Assembly: GCF_027244095.1 (NCBI RefSeq)
Contig: NC_069658.1
Location: 415,364,687-415,428,686, forward strand
DNA from: Hemicordylus capensis
Taxonomy: Eukaryota; Chordata; Lepidosauria; Squamata; Cordylidae
DNA length: 64,000 nucleotides
Direction: 5' to 3'
Part shown: positions 21,413-35,400 of the stretch, piece by piece
Layout of the letters: each line of letters begins with the position of its first letter
Numbering within the stretch: position 1 is the first letter of the stretch
Position numbers and translations under genes: made by a program
Notes under the pieces: generated by a model
Seen by the model: the letters and a program-made list of their open reading frames with translations, nothing else
Databases searched by the model: none
What the model was told of the DNA's origin: nothing

Positions 21413-22347
21413 ACCCCCCTCAATGCAGCATTCAGTACAGGAAGCAAGAAACAAGACACTTGCCAGCTCTTCTTGTGGGTTATAGCATGAGGACGTATCT
21501 GTTCATTCTGTCCTTGCCACCACCTTCCCCTTCCCCACCCCACAAGAAACATCCAGAGAGGGAAAGGAAAAACCCAAGAACAGGCAATTTATTGCTTACA
21601 TGGCCATAGCCCCATGGGCACAACAGGACTGAAACCAGACACTCACTACATGCAGCAAAAAAAAAGAAAGGGGGGGGCAGGCAGGAGCCACTGATCTTCA
21701 GCTGGGCGGCCCCCACCAGGCTGGATGAATAATGCCATGACATGTGCCTGAAAGAAAAGAACACACCCGTCCACACACAGCTCTCCTCGACACCAGTTCT
21801 CGGTTGGGTTGAGAATGCAGGACTCAACTAGCCAGTCCTCTTCAGCACCAGCTGCAGAGGGAACACAAGGCAGTGGATACGAAGGGCTCAGCAGTCTGTA
21901 GTTCACCAAGCAGCTCACCAAGGGGCACCCAGGTGTCATCTGGGAGAGCTGTCGTCCTGAAGCCACGTCTTCTTGCACTGGACACACGGACAGACAGTAG
22001 TGGCCTCACCAACTCCGGTAGACGCACACAGAACAGGACAGTGTCACATGCACACACAGTGGGACAGACACAAAGGAGCTCCTATAGTAAGACAGTCAAC
22101 AGACCACGGCCACTCAAGACACATCCTGGTTTCTATAAGGAAGGGCCACCCCCATCTGCAGGAACCAATCTGATGCCTGCCCCTACCCCATCAACCTAAC
22201 TTGGGTGTTCTATATAAAGCTCGTCAAGAAAGCCTTCCCCACCTTCTTCTCCTTGTTCAGGACTGGATGCAGGGAATCCAGACACACTAGAGAAGCCATT
22301 GTAGCCCACAAGGATGGGGAGATGCAGAAAGGCATAGCAGATCTAAG

Positions 22348-22483
22348 CAGTGTTCCCTCTAACAGGGGTTCTCAGATGTTGTTGAATGCAACTCCCATAA
22401 TCCCCAAGCAAAAGCCATGGAAGTTGGGCGTTCTGGGAGTTGTAGTCACCAACATCTGGGAATCCCAGTTAGAGGGAACACTG
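22348..22483. mobile_element. hAT MITE, CAGTGTTCCCTCTAA family, in the LMBR1L 3'UTR
   Basis: The ends CAGTGTTCCCTCTAACAGG and its complement AGAGGGAACACTG are flanked by GATCTAAG and GATCCAAG (7 of 8). In the gene's transcript it would fold into an imperfect hairpin. Confidence 0.85.
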
Positions 22484-22590
22484 GATCCAAGGTATGCAGT
22501 TATGATGCAGCAGAGGAGCTTTATGTTTGTTTGTATGTGGTGGGGGTGGGTGGGTGTAGGGCAAGGTGAAATGACTTCAAGCTGTGGTGA

Positions 22591-22591
<1 letters not shown>

Positions 22592-22622
<31 letters not shown>
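22592..22622. repeat. AC repeat in the LMBR1L 3'UTR
   Basis: About fifteen AC units, read as GT in the transcript. Confidence 0.95.
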
Positions 22623-22624
<2 letters not shown>

Positions 22625-22783
22625 CTTTTCCTCTTCACATTCTTCCATATGAAAGTTTTCCAGCATGCCTAATCAATTTCTCCAACTTACAATATACCTC
22701 AACATTAAGCCAATTTACATTCCAAGCTTCCACCCTACCCGCATATCATAAAGAGAGCTGCTCCTGTAACCAAGTCTCTAGAG

Positions 22784-22921
22784 CAATAGTTCCCAGCCAG
22801 GGTGCCTCCAGATGTTGTTGAACTACAACTCCCATCATCCCCAGCCACAATAAACTGTAGCTGGGAATGATGGGAGTTGTAGTTCAGCAACATCTGGAGG
22901 AACTCCATTTGGGAACCACTA
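22784..22921. mobile_element. Palindromic hAT MITE in the LMBR1L 3'UTR
   Basis: Perfect duplications CTCTAGAG (22776-22783, 22922-22929) flank inverted ends TAGTTCCCAGCC and GGGAACCACTA with the CTACAACTCCCATCATCCCC core. Confidence 0.88.
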
Positions 22922-23260
22922 CTCTAGAGTGTTATGCAAACAAGCTGCAAAAAAACGCTCCTCTGCTGAAAGCTTGCTCCCACAAGGAGGAAGGCACACA
23001 GGGCTGAGAAAGCAGAAGGGTTGGGCCAACATATAGGCCCAACTCCCAACCTCAAACACCCTCAATATTTGCTCTCCTGCCATCAATGCAAGAATTAGAG
23101 GGTGGAAGAAACACTTTCTGACTGCAGCTTCCCCTCCCCTCCACATTCACCTTTACTGTACTGAAAACTCACCATGCAGCAATTGATTAGATGTGTTCCT
23201 CTTACTTTTGGTGCCCGTAGTGATGGTAGAGGGAGTCCTACACAGGTTTTACCACCATAT

Positions 23261-23281
23261 TTCTCTCTCTCTCCCCCCCCC

Positions 23282-23318
<37 letters not shown>
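23261..23318. repeat. CT, C and AC compound repeat in the LMBR1L 3'UTR
   Basis: TTCTCTCTCT leads to a C run, then CT units, then AC units. It is a purine/pyrimidine-asymmetric tract inside the 3'UTR. Confidence 0.95.
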
Positions 23319-24022
23319 GCTGCCACCTAGACACAGATGGCTGCTGAACGGAAATCCAGGGAGCTCGAGCCCACCAGGCCAGCATATATTGCACTTGAGT
23401 AAAGTATGTAAACATGGAACAGAGTTCAAACTTCTAATTAGAACTGGCTCCCAACATTCACGGAGAAGATGCCCAACTGGTTTGGCCCCTAGGATCCAGG
23501 GTGGGGAAAGGGGCCAGCGGACGTGAAGCTTAAGACCATGTCCAATGTCAACAGGGAGGAGCAAAAAGCAGGGATCCGAGACATCAGGCACTTTCTCCCC
23601 TTCCCAGCCAATGGCCTTGCTTTGCTTTCTACAGTGCCTCAGGGCTAGTCCTCCACCCAAGTCTCTCCAGCAGTCCAATGCTTCTTTCTCCACAGTCCAT
23701 CTCCGCCATTTTAGTTCCTCAGTCACAAGATGATCGCTCAGCCAACAGGGCCTCGGAGCAGAAGAGAGCAAGGTGTTCATAGTCATTTGAGCTTATCGGC
23801 TTCTCGGGCTCCCTGGGATGCCAATCAAAGGCTCTCCCCTTCCTGTCCTGCAGGCCGTTGGTCCAACAGAGGCAGAGCAAGGAAGGTTCTCTGCCCCCTC
23901 TGCTGCAATATGATGGCTCAGACACCCACACAATCAGGATGTCAAGGTCAGGATGCCCCGGCAGCAGGTTGCAGGCAAGGTGATCTTGCCAGGCTTGATC
24001 CAGACAGGCACCAACAGTTATT

Positions 24023-24081
24023 CTAGCTGAGCTTGTTTGACCGGTGGGACCGTGTCACGGGCAGAGGCAGCTTGTGGAGGC
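24023..24081 (-). CDS. LMBR1L: LMBR1L exon 17, coding part with stop
   Basis: The exon encodes [19 protein letters not shown] and then TAG. GL..LPLPV matches the human tail (GLDRLPLPVSG), after which the sequence diverges and ends a few residues earlier. The acceptor is a C-rich CCCCCCCAG. Confidence 0.9.
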
Positions 24082-27000
24082 CTGGGGGGGAGTGCAGGGG
24101 GGTGGGAAAGAGAGGGAGAAATATGGATTAGGGACCAAAAGCCTACAGCTTCTTATCTTGCTACCCAGACATGAGGAAGCCAGACGTGTGAAGGAACTCC
24201 TGCATCCAAGACAGTGGTTACACATGGAAAGGCTTTCCAGGCTGTCAACTGGCAACCCTAAGTAGAAGTGTCTCAGGAAGGGACCCATCACACAGTGGGT
24301 CTAAGGCAGGGCTGCACAACTTTGGCCCTCCCATTGTTTTTGGACCACAACCTCTGTCATCCCCAGCCACCATGGGAGCTGTAGTCCAACATCTGCAGGA
24401 GGGCCAGTTTCACCCCAAGGAATGTCCCCTTCAGTACAAATCAGTCCATAATAGGACCCCACCACCACCTCCTTGGGTCATCGGAATAGGATGTGAGAGT
24501 ATCTGGAGGGAAACAGGACGGGCACTTACCAAAGGCCCGGATGAGTTCTGCTTGTACGGCCCAGGTGAATGTCTTCACCAGGCAAAGGGTGGTGAGGCCA
24601 GCAAAGAGCATGTTGTAGAGAATGACAATGTAGAAGTTCCCCAGCCAGTTAAACCTCCCGAAGTCTCCCAGCAGGTCAAACCTTGTGATTCCTGGTCAGG
24701 AGAAACAGAAGGTGGCTGTTGTCATGCATCACACTTGTCTCCTTCAACCCCATCCCCAAGCTCTGTTTGATCTGTGCTTCTACACATTATCTGGGGCAGG
24801 GGTAGGCAACCCTGGCTCTCCAGCTGTTGAACTCGGCGTTTTGGGTGGTATAAAAATGTGATTAAATAAATAAATAAAAATAAATAATAAACTCCCATCA
24901 ATACACTGAGGCTGGGGAGGATGGCAGCTGCCGTTCAACCATTGGAGCGCGAAGGTGGCCTCCTCCTGCTTCACGGTGTGCCCTCCTTTCAAGGCTTTAC
25001 TGAAGATAATCTACGGAGCATGGATGTGCACAGGATGATCTTTGCGTTCCGTTCCAAGCTTGGCAAAGAAATGCCCCAGAACGTTCTGTTGGAACCACCA
25101 GCCAAGCCGGTTCCAACAGAACGAGCTTGGAACACTTGAAATGTCCCAAGAGCCATTCTGGCCTCTGCACACACATGGCAGCCATTTGCATGGTGGTACT
25201 GACTGAAAATGGCACTCGAAACATTCTGACAGAACTGGGTGGTTCTGTTCCAAGCTTGAAACAGCCCATTTTGAGTTGGAATGTTCAGAGACTGGAATGT
25301 CTTGCACATCCCTAATATGCAGTACCAAGGATGGGGCCATAGCTCAGTGGCAGAGCACCTGCTTTGCATGCAGGTGGTCCCAGATAGGCTCCCCGGTGGC
25401 ATCTCCAGGTAGGGCTAAGAGAGTCTCTTGCCTGAAACTTGGAGAGCCACTGCCAGTCCATGCAGACAATACAGAGCTAGATGGACCAATAGTCTGACTC
25501 AATATAAGGCCGCTTCCTCTGTTCCCAGATACATTTTTTCAAACAGACATAAAAAAGCATAGTTATCCCAATGCCACTTTCCTCCCCGTAGAGTCCCCTG
25601 AAACGCAGCTGACTGCAACACAAATGAGGCAACCCAGGCCTCAAACCAGGTTGTGAATTTTTGGTCCTCCCCAGCTCCCCCAGAACTGTGTGGTTGTCTC
25701 TCCCTTCTCACTTTTCAAGCCTCGTTCCATCAAAAGTCAACCTGAGGGCAAACCTCTTGTGCTGCATATTCTGCAAACTTGACACCGGCAAAGTAGTAAT
25801 GTGAAATCTGTTACACAGCATCCTGACAACCTTACTTTTTTTAAAAAAGCAAGTTGCTTGCCCTTCTGGCTCCAGAGGGAAGTGTGTGGGGCACTGCCTA
25901 ATGGCCTTCCAGAGGCCAGAAGCTCCACAAAAAGGTCCAGAGAGCAGAGCTTCTCTGTTCAAGCATCCCTTTCTTCTCCACATGACAAGTAGAAAAGAAC
26001 AATGCAGTTTATTTGCATTATCTCCAAGCGTTACAGAATTTCACATGTTGTGCGTGCCACATTTTTTAAAAATATCTTATTCTTTAAGCACACAATCTTG
26101 GCTAAAGATCCGTTTCCCACAGTTCTGCTGAACCAGACCCAAGATGAGGGCTGAATGAAAGAAGAGACAGACTTACCCAAGGTACGAGACAAAACTGGGA
26201 GTGCTGAACTCAACACCAACAAGGAGACGCAGTTCCCAATTATCTGCAAGGAAATACAGTTTGAAAAGGAAGAGCACATCCACTGGCCTCTGGCTGTCCC
26301 CTGCCCAGCCTTACACAAAAACCCTGTACATTTTATCCCTCCTTTGCTCTCAGCTCGTTCCCACAAGCCATCTGACGGGGAGAATTGCCCAATACCAAAG
26401 CTAATGGTGATGTTGCCCCTTAAAGATACCATATTAGAATCTCCCCTTGGTGACACAAGGAGAATTCAGACTGCACGTAATTCTTCTAGAATTATAGACC
26501 TGCATTGTGTCATACGAGCCAGCGTGGTGTAGTGGTTAGAGTGCTGGACTAGGACCAGGGAGACCCGAGTTCAAATCCCCATTCAGCCATGAAACTAGCT
26601 GGGTGACTCTGGGCCAGTCACTTCTCTCTCAGCCTAACCTACTTCACAGGGTTGTTGTGAGGAGAAACTTAAGTATGTAGTACACTGCTCTGGGCTCCTT
26701 GGAGGAAGAGCAGAATATAAATGTAATAATAATACTACGTCTCTTCTTAAAATGGGGATTATTGGGAAGGTGAGAAATAAAATGCCTGTGGTATTTGTTT
26801 AACTGGACTGCTCAGCTTCTGTCCTCCAACGACACAGGCAGCCTCTTGGACACCCAGAGGCACCTTTTAAAATGGCAGCTCCCTTCTACTTAGCAGGAGG
26901 AAAGCCATTTCCCCTAATGAGCCAAGCATCATGTCTCTTCATTGCTGGCACCTGCTTTGCGTTTTTTCAGTTGTGAGCCCATTTGGGAAAGGGAACCAAT

Positions 27001-29370
27001 TTTGCACTCCTCTTGCCACAAACGTCTTGTGAGCATTTACTGCTGAAAAGCAGTATATAAACATTTTACTTAGTAACTAGCTGGGCCAGGTGCAGAGTGT
27101 CTGTGCCTCTAGTTCTCCCCCATCCCCCCGCCCCTGTTGTCCCCTCCCGCTACCAGCACTCCTGCTTTGTGGCCAGCAGGCAGTCCGGAGAGGGAGGCTG
27201 AGCTGCCTTCTGCCCCACCCACCCACCACCATCTTCTCCCCACCACTGGAGCTCTTGCCCTTTGGGCGGCACGCAGGCTGGAGAAGGAGGTTGTGCCACC
27301 CTCTCCGCCGGCCGCTGCCGCCTTTTTCTCCCCCCGTGCCCATGGCTAATCGACAGCTGCTCACAAACTCTTGCAAGAGCTGCCATGCATGGGATTAGCC
27401 ACGGGTATGTCTCGGAGAAATAAACATATAGGTAACTGCGTACCAGCATGCACATAAGCATCTTCTAAATGTCCCATTGTGTTTGTCTCCATTAGAAGCC
27501 AATGGGCTTCTAGTCCCATCCAGTGTTCCCTCTAACAGGGATTCCCAGATGTTCTTCACTAAAACTCCCAGCTTCCCCAGCTGCAATGGCCTTTTGCTGG
27601 GGATTCTGGGAGTTGTAGTCAACATCTGGGAATTCCTGTTAGAGGGAACACTGGTCCCATCGAAACCATGGTGGTGTAGTGGTTAGAGTGCTGGACTAGG
27701 ACTGGGGAGACCCGAGTTCGAATCCCCATACAGCCATGACACTAGCTGGGTGACTCTGGGCCAGTCACTTCTCTCTCAGCCTAACGTACTTCACAGGGTT
27801 GTTGTGAAAGAGAAACTCAAGTATGTAGTACACCGCTCTGGGCTTCTTGGAGGAAGAGCGAGATATAAATGTAATAAATAAATAAAATAATAAATAACTG
27901 CAGTGACCCTTTCCCAAGATAGGAAGCTGTGTGCCTCAGCCCTTGTATGTAGATACTATAACTCATCCAGCCCCCCACTGTCAACTTGGCCCCTCTGTCC
28001 CCACTCCAGTTCCCAAGCCCACAGGTCTGCTTCTTCCCCAACCCTGTCCAGCAACACCACTCAGCCCCTCTGATTCCTAGATCGTGTGCATGAGATTTCC
28101 CCCAGGGTCCTGCTTCCAGACCGTTAGTATTTGTGGAACTTGCAATCTGTCACTGACCCTCCCTCTCTCAACAGTTAAAGACGTTTGTGCTCAGCTCTCT
28201 CTTTCTGTTGTCTGTTTCTTGCTTTCCATGACATCACAATTGCTCCACCACTGGCTTGAGGGTGGAGTAACCAGTTTTAAAATGAATTGTGTAGAAAAAC
28301 CAAACAACATAAATACACACACACCTTGGTCATGGCTGTGTCGTGTCGCTCAGGCAGCAGTCTGGTGAAGAGTGGGGAGCTGTAGAACCCCACAACAGAG
28401 GAAACCATAAGATAACTAAGACATAGAAGGTAATTAAGGAAGAAGAGTGGAGTAGAGGCAATCACCAAAGAGACCGGGTAGCAGGGTTTCTGTGTGCGCA
28501 CACGCACACATACACAGGGCCACTACTTTGAGCCCCCTGCCTTTCTCCATAGGGCGATGGCTTAGGACAGGGTCCCATGGTCCCATCTAGGATGCTTAGT
28601 CCAGGAGCCCAAAGGGCAAGCAAGGCCTGCCCACCAGAGTCTGAACTCGAGTCCGATGGCAACGAAGCAGAAATGAGAAGCCAGTGCAGGGACGCTCCAG
28701 GAGAATCAGACATTGGCTAGGGAGCAGACCAGAGAAAATAAATATGGATGCTCGGAAAACACTTCTCTGACCGCAATTTTTTATTTTAAGAAGGAGGGGG
28801 CTGGAGACCATGTCACCCAGAACGAGACTGCAAAGGATACAATATGAGGATCACCTGCATGACTGCCCCAAAGGAGCCAAAGACCGAGAAGGACACTTTC
28901 CCCAGCGGTGCATCCTGTAAAGGTAGAGATGCGAAAAAGGATGAGGTTGATTTGGGAATAGGAGGACAGAAGATGGAGCAGTCATGTCCCAATGTCCTTT
29001 CAACTTCTTCCTGTGTTCAGACCCTCTCTCTCTTTCTCTCCCTCCCCCAGTTTGGTCAGTAGCAGGCTGTGTGGGCACTAAAAAGCCTGCTGTTAAGCCA
29101 CACCAGCAGTGAATTTGGTTTCAGCTGTAGAATTAGTGGCCTTGATTTTTCTAACAAAATAAAATACACATTTCTAGTCTTTACAAAGAGGGCGGATAAA
29201 CATCTGGTGAACTGCTAGTAACAGAAAAGGAGTGGGCTTGGCAGGGCTCACTTGCCTCCTTAGTTCTTCTCCATAAGCATAAGCAGATGAAGCAAATTTA
29301 ATTAAATGATATACAGAGGTGTCCAAAATTTAATTTCTTTGTATTGAGCAAATGAGATCTGTATAAACAT

Positions 29371-29425
<55 letters not shown>

Positions 29426-32400
29426 AGGAAGAGACTCATTTCTGCTACTGATATCAGTAGTATCTCTTGAACTTCTGCTTCCAACCATGTTTCACAAAGG
29501 AAGTTAAGCAACCCAACAGGGTCACACATGAAGTCAGAGCAAGGAAGAGAATTGGTTTGACAAGAGTGCCCGTGGAGAGGTTGGCTGAAGAGAGGACCCT
29601 GGGAAATCCCTCTTCTCTCACCTGGATTCCTCGCGGCATTGCAGCATCATCCAGCAGCAGCTCCAAGACATGGAAGCAGACTACAAGAACAGAGATACCC
29701 TGGAGGAGGGGGGAGAAAGGGAGGTTAGAAGGACGAAAGAGATCGATACTGCATCCTCAGTCCCAGCCTTGATGAACAGCTAACACTGCATCTGTGCCCT
29801 TTCTGGCATCTTCTAAACCAGATTCTCACTCAAGAAGCTTCTCTTCTTTCCAAAAGGAACAGCAGGGTTCAGAGAACGGCAGAGAACTCTCTCAGAGGCA
29901 ACAAGCCCCCTGCAGAATGAGCAAACCCTCTCCAAACCGGACTTCTATTCTGTACCACCTACCAAGGAGCCTTTCGAGAGGTTCCTTTATTTATTTGTTT
30001 GTTTGTTCGATTTTTAGACCGCCCTTACAAAATAGCTCAGGGCAGTCCACAAACATCAAAGACCCTTTAAAACAATTTAAGAGCACTGGAAGGCCAGGCC
30101 GAACAGGTAGGTCTTTAGGGCTCTCCTAAATTCCAATAAAGAATTCAAATTACGGATGTCTGCAGGGAGCGGGTGATGCTTCTCCATTTCCAAGTGGCTT
30201 TTGGCTAGCATACGGCTGCCAACAGGAAGAGAACTCCTCCTGTACCCCATGACTTTATACAGCACTACTCTTTGCTTACAGTACAAAGTAGCAAATTATG
30301 AGTTCTATATCTAGACCTGTCTCTGCAAGTGTTATAGAAGAATAGATGCTCTGTTACCGATTTTCATGCCTTTTCAGGTGTTCCATGTATGTATGATTTG
30401 TGTACATTGTTCACATGTATGGATCTAAAGCCTGCTCAACTTAGGCCCCCCAGCTGTTTTTGGACTACAACTCCCATAATCCCCAGCCACAGTAGCCAAT
30501 AGCCAGGAATTATGGGAGTTGTAGACCAACATCTGCAGGAGGGCCAAAGCTGAGCAGGCCTGGAATATATATGTACAGTTATTCATGGACATTCAATGCA
30601 TGTACAGTAGTACATTTCTAATCCACACCCTGCATTTGAGGGAGTCTGTACCCAGGTTCACATTTAAGGTGAACACATGTACAGTCATTCACACAAACAC
30701 GTGTGTGTATATACAGAAACCTGTCCACGTGTATACAGTGAGGGAAATAAGTATTTGATCCCCTGCTGATTTTGTCCGTTTGCCCTCTGACACAAAAATG
30801 ACCAGGCTATAATTGGAATGGTAGGTTTATTGTAGCTGTGAGAGACAGAACAACAACAAACAAACCCTCAAAAGCCCAGTGCCCAAAAGTCAGCGATGGA
30901 TTTGCATTGTAGCGAGGGAAATAAGTATTCGATCCCTTCACAAAAGATGTCTTAGTACTTGGTGGCAAAACCCTTGTTGGCAATCACAGAGGTCAGATGT
31001 TTCTTGTAGTTGGCCACCAGGTTTGCACACAACCCAGGAGGGATGTTGTCCCACTCCTCTTTGCAGATCCTCTCCAAGTCAGAAAGGTTTCGAGGCTGAT
31101 GTTTGGCAACCCGAACCTTCAGCTCCCTCCACAGATTTTCTATGGGATTAAGGTCTGGAGACTGGCTGGGCCACTCCAGGACCTTCATGTGCTTCTTCTT
31201 GAGCCACTCCTTTGTTGCCTTGGCTGTGTGTTTTGGGTCATTGTCATGCTGGAATACTCATCCACGACCCATTCTCAATGCCCTGGCTGAGGGAAGGAGG
31301 TGCTCACCCAAGATCTGACGGTACATGGTCCCGTCCATCGTCCCTTCGATGTGGTGAAGGTGTCCTTTCCCCTTAGCAGAAAAACACCCCCAAAGCATAA
31401 TGTGTCCACCTCCATGTTTGACGGTGGGGATGGTGTTCTTTGGCTCATAGGCAGCATTCCTCCTCCTCCACACACGGCGAGTTGAGTTGATGCCAAAGAG
31501 CTCGATTTTGGTCTCATCTGACCACAGCACTTTCGCCCAGTTCTCCTCTGGATCATTCAGATGTGCATTGGCAAACTGCAGACGGGCCTGTACATGTGCT
31601 GCCTTGAGCAGGGGGACCTTGCAGGTACTGCAAGATTTCAGTCCTTCACGGCGTAGTGTGTTACCAACTGGTTCCAGCTGCCCTGAGATCACTGACAAGT
31701 TCCCCCCGTGTAGTTCTGGGCTGCTTTGTCACCGTTCTCATGATCATTGCAACTCCACGAGGTGAGATCTTGCATGGAGCCCCAGACCGAGGGAGATTGA
31801 CAGTTATTTTGTGTTTCTTCCATTTGCGAGTTATCGTGCCAACTGTAGTCACCTTCTCACCAAGCTGCTTGGCGATAGTCTTGCAGCCCAGTCCAGCCTT
31901 GTGCAGGTCTACAACCTTGTCCCTGACATCCTTTGACAGCTCTTTGGTCTTGGGCATGGTGGTGAGTTTGGAAGCTGAGTGATTGCTTGCTTCTATGAAC
32001 AGGTGTCTTATATACAGGTACTGTAACAAGCTGGGATTAGGAGCACTCCCCTACAGAGGGTGTTCCTCATCCCAGCTCGTTACCTGCATATAGTGAAAAG
32101 ACACCTGGGAGCCTGAAATCTTGCTGGTTGATAGGGTATCGAATACTTATTTCCCTCACTACAATGCAAATCCATCGCTGACTTTTGGGCACTGGGCTTT
32201 TGAGGGTTTGTTTGTTGTTATTCTGTCTCTCACAGCTACAATAAACCTACCATTCCAATTATAGCCTGGTCATTTCTGTGTCTGAGGGCAAACGGACAAA
32301 ATCAGCAGGGGATCAAATACATATTTCCCTCACTGTAATGTAATCCCTGAATGGAGTTTGCATGATGATTAGATGGCTTCAGAACAGAATTAGATAAATT

Positions 32401-35400
32401 CATGAAGCACAGGATTATTTGGGCAGCCATTAGCCAATATAGCTACATTTAGAGCCCTCTCATTCACACAAGCTGTGTACCTCTCAATGTCAGGTTCCTC
32501 AACACTGAATAGCAGCCTGGAACCCTGGTCTTTCCCAGCCCTACCTGTCAACGCCAGGTCCCGAAACCGTGACCTTCTGAATGCGCTCTGCCATTGTACT
32601 GTGCTATAGCCCCACGGTTAATGCACGGCACTGTGTTTGGGTCAGCTCACGCCCCCCCCCACATGTGAAGGAATCACTCTGTCTTGAATTGCACACTATG
32701 AGAGGGTTTGGACTAGAAGTTCTCAAGTTTCCTTTTCAGCTGATCACCCAATGAGAGATTCAGTCAATGGCAGCTTGTCGGCCACTGCCAATCTTCTCCC
32801 GCGCTTGAGAGCTGTCAGAGTACACTCGATCAGTTTAAAATTGCACCTGCAGTTCACGTGGAGCAGCGCAACAGGCTTGGCCAGTGTGGCGCATGAAAAC
32901 GGAGAAAGCACTCTTGATCATGGCCCAGAATCCTTTGCCACACACACACACAAGAGGCCCTTTGCAGACTGAGCAACACGAACAAGGTTCTCTGAGCCTA
33001 GGAAGCTGAAACCACTGGTTTTCAGGTATCCGTATCCTTGATTTCAGGATGAGGATGCAGGATTGGGACTGATTTAACCAGTGCAGAGCTGCACCTTGAG
33101 TACTTGTTCTCTTAGATCACCATGCAGCACCAAGATTTACCGTGAGAGATAGCAAGGACAGCATGGCCAGTGGGTAGCCCAGGTTCCTTTGCCAAGCGGA
33201 AGCTTTACGGCGTGTTTCTGCCAAGAGACAAATACAGGAGTTAAAGTGACTAGAAGCTGAACAGCACCTATGAGCGGCTGCTGCTGCTGCGCAGTGGTTT
33301 TAAAGCCACCAGGTCCATTCCACCGTCTCTGCCAAGAGGAAGAGCAGGCTCCATCTCTCTCCCCATCAAGCCAAACAGAACACAGGCATGGGGAGCCTCT
33401 ACAGTCTGCAACTAGAATCCAGGGGTCCAACCCGCAATCGAATGCATGGAAGCAGACAGCTTTTACAGACGACCTATTCTGCAGGACTCCTCTCGTTTTC
33501 AAGTTTGCAGTGTCCTGAGAATTTGCCTTTTTGTTCGCCAGGTCTAGGAGGCATGGTTGTGGAGGCCAGGGATAGACAGTCTGAAAGGGAAGGGCCACAA
33601 ACAGCCACCACAGTGGATGGCCAACAAGCTGCATAGGAATAGTGGAGTCTACCCACTGAGTATTGGATGCCCCACACAGTCTGCTCCAAGATATAATCAG
33701 ACCTCATGAGAGTTCTTCTCAAGCTTTTATTCACAGATGGCCCCTGTGCATAAAATGCTCAAAGTGTTCCTCCTCCATATCAAATGCCCTCCAATCCTCT
33801 CAGGAAGCCCTGCTCTGCATGTCACTACCTCCAAAAGGTTAGAATGGCATCAGCAAAGGAACAGGGCCTTCTCTGTTATGGCCCCACAGATATCAAACTA
33901 ATTTAGTCCTTTAGGAAGCTCATTTTACCCAGTCCTTGGACAACTGCCAAGAGAACAATAAACATGCTTCTCTTTCCAAAGGCTTGTGCAATGGCATAAG
34001 AGGCGATTTGGTTTTTTAAAGCAAATGCAGTTTCATTTTGTGAGCACTTATCTGACTGCGTAACCCACCTTGAATCTACTCTGTTGAATGAACAGGATAC
34101 AACTGACAGATTCTGCAATCACTTTGGCTCAGTTCAGACACTTCACATCGACCAGAGTTTGTTGGAGCATGAATGAGGATGGCATCCCACCTTCCTCCTC
34201 TCCTCTCCCACTTGGCTCAACCTACATTTCCTAGCTTCTTTTTCTTAAACCAAGTCTCCTGTGAAGTCTGAGATGGGGAACTGTGGCTCAGGTGATCCCA
34301 ACAAATCAAGGATGTCGAAGAGTTTGACATCCTTGGTTTGTTGGGGTTGTGTAAGTCACAGTTTGGAAGTTACAGGAAATTGCAGCTGGGGAGACCAGAT
34401 AGCGTTTGATTCAGCTGTAAGAGGGGAAGGGCACATATAGCCTTGTGGGTTCATTCATAATCCAGCAATCAGGGTTGCATTGCTTGATCTGGGTCATTGT
34501 GCAAGCTGATATTCGACAAAGAATATAACATTTTCACAATCTGCTTTTTAAAAAAAGCACGTTTATGTACAGAACCACCCACCTACCCACACCCCCTTAT
34601 GGCTACCAACATATAGGCTATGCCTGGTGAAATCCTAGGAAGAGTGTGTGGGGGTGCACATACGCACACACAATCTGAATGCTCTATATAGCCCCACCCT
34701 GGAGCTGGCAAATGTAGTATTCTATGCCAGAAATATCTCAGTGCAAATTTGCATAATCCTCCTAAGAATTATCCATTAATAAAACTGAGCTTTTCTGGAT
34801 GCAAAATTCAAAATTTGGGGGAGGTGGGCTACACATATATACAGACCTGGCTACAGGAAATAAGGCTATAACTTTACTAAATATAAGCAGGATCCAAGGA
34901 TACTGGATTCCAGACTCTACAGTTGTACAAAAGTAATACAGCAAACATGGTGGAATACACCAAGACACTGAGTTTCTGACCAATGCTTTCACACACTTAG
35001 TTGGGGTTATTATTATTAATAAATCTACACAATTCTTACCCAGCATTATCCTGCGGGAGTGAATTGCTAGGTACTGTTGTCTCAACACTTCCATGTCAAA
35101 GTTGAGCCAGCAGGAAGTTTTCCCTGTACAGTTAAAGAAAGAAAGAAAAAGTCAACCAATCCCTACGAGACAGAAAATCTAGATATGTCACTGTACCCAC
35201 CTCCAGCAATCCCACTGGCAAGATACACCTGTGTTTGGTCATCCTAACCCTGGAATTTTTGTGCTGGGCTCACCCATGTGCCAGCTCTGTCCAGTTTCAG
35301 TCCAGTGCTTACCAGAGCGGATCTTGCGAGAAATGGCTGCTTCCTCAAATCCTGTGCAGTTCAGTTGCTCATCCAAATCCTCCAGGAGCTGCAGAGAAGA

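Larger units (their letters stand above)
21570..24022 (-). promoter_or_regulatory. LMBR1L: LMBR1L 3'UTR with poly(A) signal at 21588-21593
   Basis: The first canonical AATAAA on the minus strand after the stop codon is at 21588-21593, followed by a T/G-rich stretch, so the 3'UTR is about 2.45 kb. It carries two palindromic hAT MITEs (22348-22483, 22784-22921), an AC tract and a mixed CT/AC tract. The cleavage position is inferred. Confidence 0.6.

Noticed and set aside
23261-23318. Triplex-forming regulatory tract
   Set aside because: The mixed CT/C/AC tract is better explained as a compound microsatellite; no mirror symmetry of note is seen.
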